NCBI GenBank assembly: GCA_017608995.1
Contig: JAFCEU010000066.1
Location: forward strand, 1 to 5,466
Direction: 5' to 3'
Length of the DNA stretch: 5,466 nucleotides
Source: Candidatus Iainarchaeum sp.
Lineage (GTDB): Archaea > Iainarchaeota > Iainarchaeia > Iainarchaeales > DTGL01
The notes beneath the pieces were generated by a model. The model made no database searches. It saw nothing but the letters and a program-made list of their open reading frames with translations, and had not been told where the DNA came from. This document shows, one piece after another, positions 4,186 to 5,466 of the stretch. How positions within the stretch are numbered: position 1 is the stretch's first letter; each line of letters begins with the position of its first letter. The position numbers were made by a program, and so were the translations under genes.

Positions 4186-5292
4186 ATGCAGGAATATGAT
4201 GTTATTGTTGTTGGTGGCAGCATTGCTGGTTTAAGAAGCGCAGAACAACTCGCAAAGAAAGGCCTAAATGTGCTATGCTTGGATAAAAAGCAGGAGATCG
4301 GTGTCCCTAAGCAGTGTGGCGAGGGTTTAAGCCTAAATCATTTAAGGCGATTGCATATAAAGCCGCAAAGTTGTTGGGCTGTGCAGAAGATAAAGGGCGC
4401 AGCATTATATGCGCCAAATGGCAAAAAGGTGGAAATAGACTTTGGCAAAACAATGGGTTTCGTGATTGAAAGAAAGATGTTTGAGAAATATCTGGCAAAG
4501 AAAGCAAGCAAAGCAGGGGCAACAATAAAGGTAAGGAGTAACGTTACTGACGTTAAACGCATTAAAGATGGCGTTGAGGTTAAGGTTTCTGATTTGTTTG
4601 CGGAAACATACAACGCAAAGATGGTATTTGCCTGCGATGGCCCTCAAAGCAGCACGGCAAACATGCTTGGCTTGCCAATAAAAATAAAGCCTGAAGACCT
4701 AGACTCCGGAATACAGTATGAAATGACTAATATAGAATTCGAGCAGCCTGAGTTAATTCACTTATGGTTTGGAAATAATATCGCACCGAGAGGCTACGTT
4801 TGGGTTTTTCCCAAAGGAAAGGACCATGCTAATGTTGGCATAGGCATAGGTGCTCATATAAAAGGCTCAGCAAAAGCTTATTTAGATAAGTGGATCGAAA
4901 AGATGCCGGGGATAAAGAAAGGGTCTATAATAGAGGTAAACTCTGGAGTAATTCCTGTAGGTGGCTTGCTTGAAAAGATGACTTCTGACAATTTAATTGT
5001 TGTTGGCGACGCTGCTCACCAGGTAAATCCAATTCATGGTGGCGGAATGGGTCTAGCAATGGAAGCTGCAGATATAGGTGCTAGCGTAGCTGCAAAAGCG
5101 TTTGAAAAGAACGATTTTTCCGATAATGTGCTTGATGAGTATAATAAGATTTGGTGGGAAAAATACGGCAAAAGGCTAATGCGCATACTGCAGATACGCT
5201 ATATGATGGAGTCGCTTAGCGATAAGGATTTCAACGCAATTGCAGAATCCTTCACCGGCGAGGAGATAATGCTCCTGCAGAGAAACTCATAA
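4186..5292 (+). CDS. geranylgeranyl reductase family flavoprotein
   Basis: This 368-aa FAD enzyme belongs to the geranylgeranyl reductase family, which in archaea saturates the isoprenoid chains of membrane lipids (digeranylgeranylglycerophospholipid reductase). In order: the dinucleotide-binding strand and turn YDVIVVGGSIAGL (4-16), with Ser at the third glycine position; PKQCGEG (41-47), with the conserved Cys44 near the flavin; FVIERKMFEKYL (92-103); ACDGPQSS (149-156); the family signature PRGYVWVFPKG (201-211) lining the lipid pocket; and the second FAD motif VVGDAAHQVNPIHGGGMGLA (272-291). The C-terminal 75 residues form helices. Length is slightly below the usual 390-410. No membrane segment is visible; the family acts at the membrane surface. 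It is transcribed divergently from the M16B unit. The family also contains reductases of other isoprenoids and halogenase relatives, so exact substrate is inferred from the archaeal context. Confidence 0.9.
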   Translation: MQEYDVIVVGGSIAGLRSAEQLAKKGLNVLCLDKKQEIGVPKQCGEGLSLNHLRRLHIKPQSCWAVQKIKGAALYAPNGKKVEIDFGKTMGFVIERKMFEKYLAKKASKAGATIKVRSNVTDVKRIKDGVEVKVSDLFAETYNAKMVFACDGPQSSTANMLGLPIKIKPEDLDSGIQYEMTNIEFEQPELIHLWFGNNIAPRGYVWVFPKGKDHANVGIGIGAHIKGSAKAYLDKWIEKMPGIKKGSIIEVNSGVIPVGGLLEKMTSDNLIVVGDAAHQVNPIHGGGMGLAMEAADIGASVAAKAFEKNDFSDNVLDEYNKIWWEKYGKRLMRILQIRYMMESLSDKDFNAIAESFTGEEIMLLQRNS

Positions 5293-5363
5293 AGAAACCG
5301 AGATTAGTAAAGGTTATGTTGCGCTACCTGACTTCCAGTAATGCAAACAAATAATTCAACACC

Positions 5364-5372
5364 TTTAAAAAA
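5364..5372 (+). promoter_or_regulatory. TATA-like box of a leaderless gene
   Basis: TTTAAAAAA is centred at about 5368, 25 bases before the ATG at 5393. That places the predicted transcript start at the A of the start codon. No Shine-Dalgarno sequence precedes the ATG, as expected for a leaderless archaeal mRNA. Confidence 0.55.
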
Positions 5373-5392
5373 GCCTCAATCCTTCTTATATT

Positions 5393-5466
5393 ATGGCTTT
5401 AAAGCTCGAGATTCCTTCGATCACATTCGCATATTTGTTGCAGGAGCTAAAAGAGCTCGAAAACAG
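5393..5466 (+). CDS. 5' end of a gene, possibly NFACT/Rqc2-like
   Basis: An open frame starts at ATG 5393 and runs off the window after 24 complete codons, reading MALKLEIPSITFAYLLQEL followed by KELEN. The start is supported by the TATA box exactly one promoter length upstream. The pattern of a short N-terminus, then a Leu-rich helix ending QELKEL, resembles the first residues of NFACT (Rqc2/FbpA-type) ribosome-rescue proteins, whose N-termini read roughly as a basic start followed by LVxELKEL. With so few residues this is a suggestion only; any helical N-terminus could look like this. It is co-directional with the reductase gene but has its own promoter. Confidence 0.5.
   Translation, partial: MALKLEIPSITFAYLLQELKELEN

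Noticed and set aside
5293..5392. C/D box guide RNA between the reductase and the last gene
   Set aside because: A CCTGAC stretch contains CTGA, but no RTGATGA C box lies at a suitable distance. I see only the leaderless promoter here.
1..5466. CRISPR array or rRNA genes
   Set aside because: No regularly spaced repeats of 24 bases or more, and no conserved rRNA segments, are visible.

Overview
The window reads as archaeal. It encodes a geranylgeranyl-reductase-family flavoprotein of archaeal lipid synthesis. TATA-like boxes lie about 25-29 bases before predicted transcript starts, ribosome sites are GGAGG or GGTGAT (matching the archaeal 16S tail), and one gene at the right edge looks leaderless. 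Small, very basic proteins without recognisable family and tight gene packing would suit a small-genome lineage such as DPANN, but no rRNA or other marker is present, so that placement is a guess.

Layout, left to right. Positions 1-650 hold no intact gene. They contain a decayed coding region on the minus strand (about 465-177) and a cluster of AT-rich inverted repeats sharing the core TATACATAA. Positions 651-2277 are a minus-strand cluster of three genes: a 123-aa basic protein, a 164-aa basic protein one base downstream, and a divergent phosphoribosyltransferase-like protein. The 164-aa gene seems to be followed, in another frame, by about 25 further coding-like codons, suggesting a frameshift. 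The cluster has its own TATA box (2317-2325) and ends in an oligo-T run just past the last stop.

Positions 2278-2559 lie between genes. At 2453-2369 (minus) a stretch of about 85 nt folds into a long stem capped by two hairpins. Two pairs that are C/A mismatches on the plus strand become G-U pairs on the minus strand, and a TATA box sits at the right distance upstream, so this is probably an unrecognised small RNA or structured leader.

Positions 2560-4018 (minus) hold a 62-aa protein gene followed by an intact M16B zinc peptidase, likely one operon. A divergent promoter region (4019-4185) separates them from the plus-strand geranylgeranyl reductase (4186-5292). From 5393 a leaderless gene runs off the edge; its first 24 residues weakly resemble the N-terminus of NFACT/Rqc2 proteins.

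The most interesting items are the structured RNA, the three-gene basic-protein/phosphoribosyltransferase cluster with its probable frameshift, and the unpaired M16B peptidase with its small neighbour.
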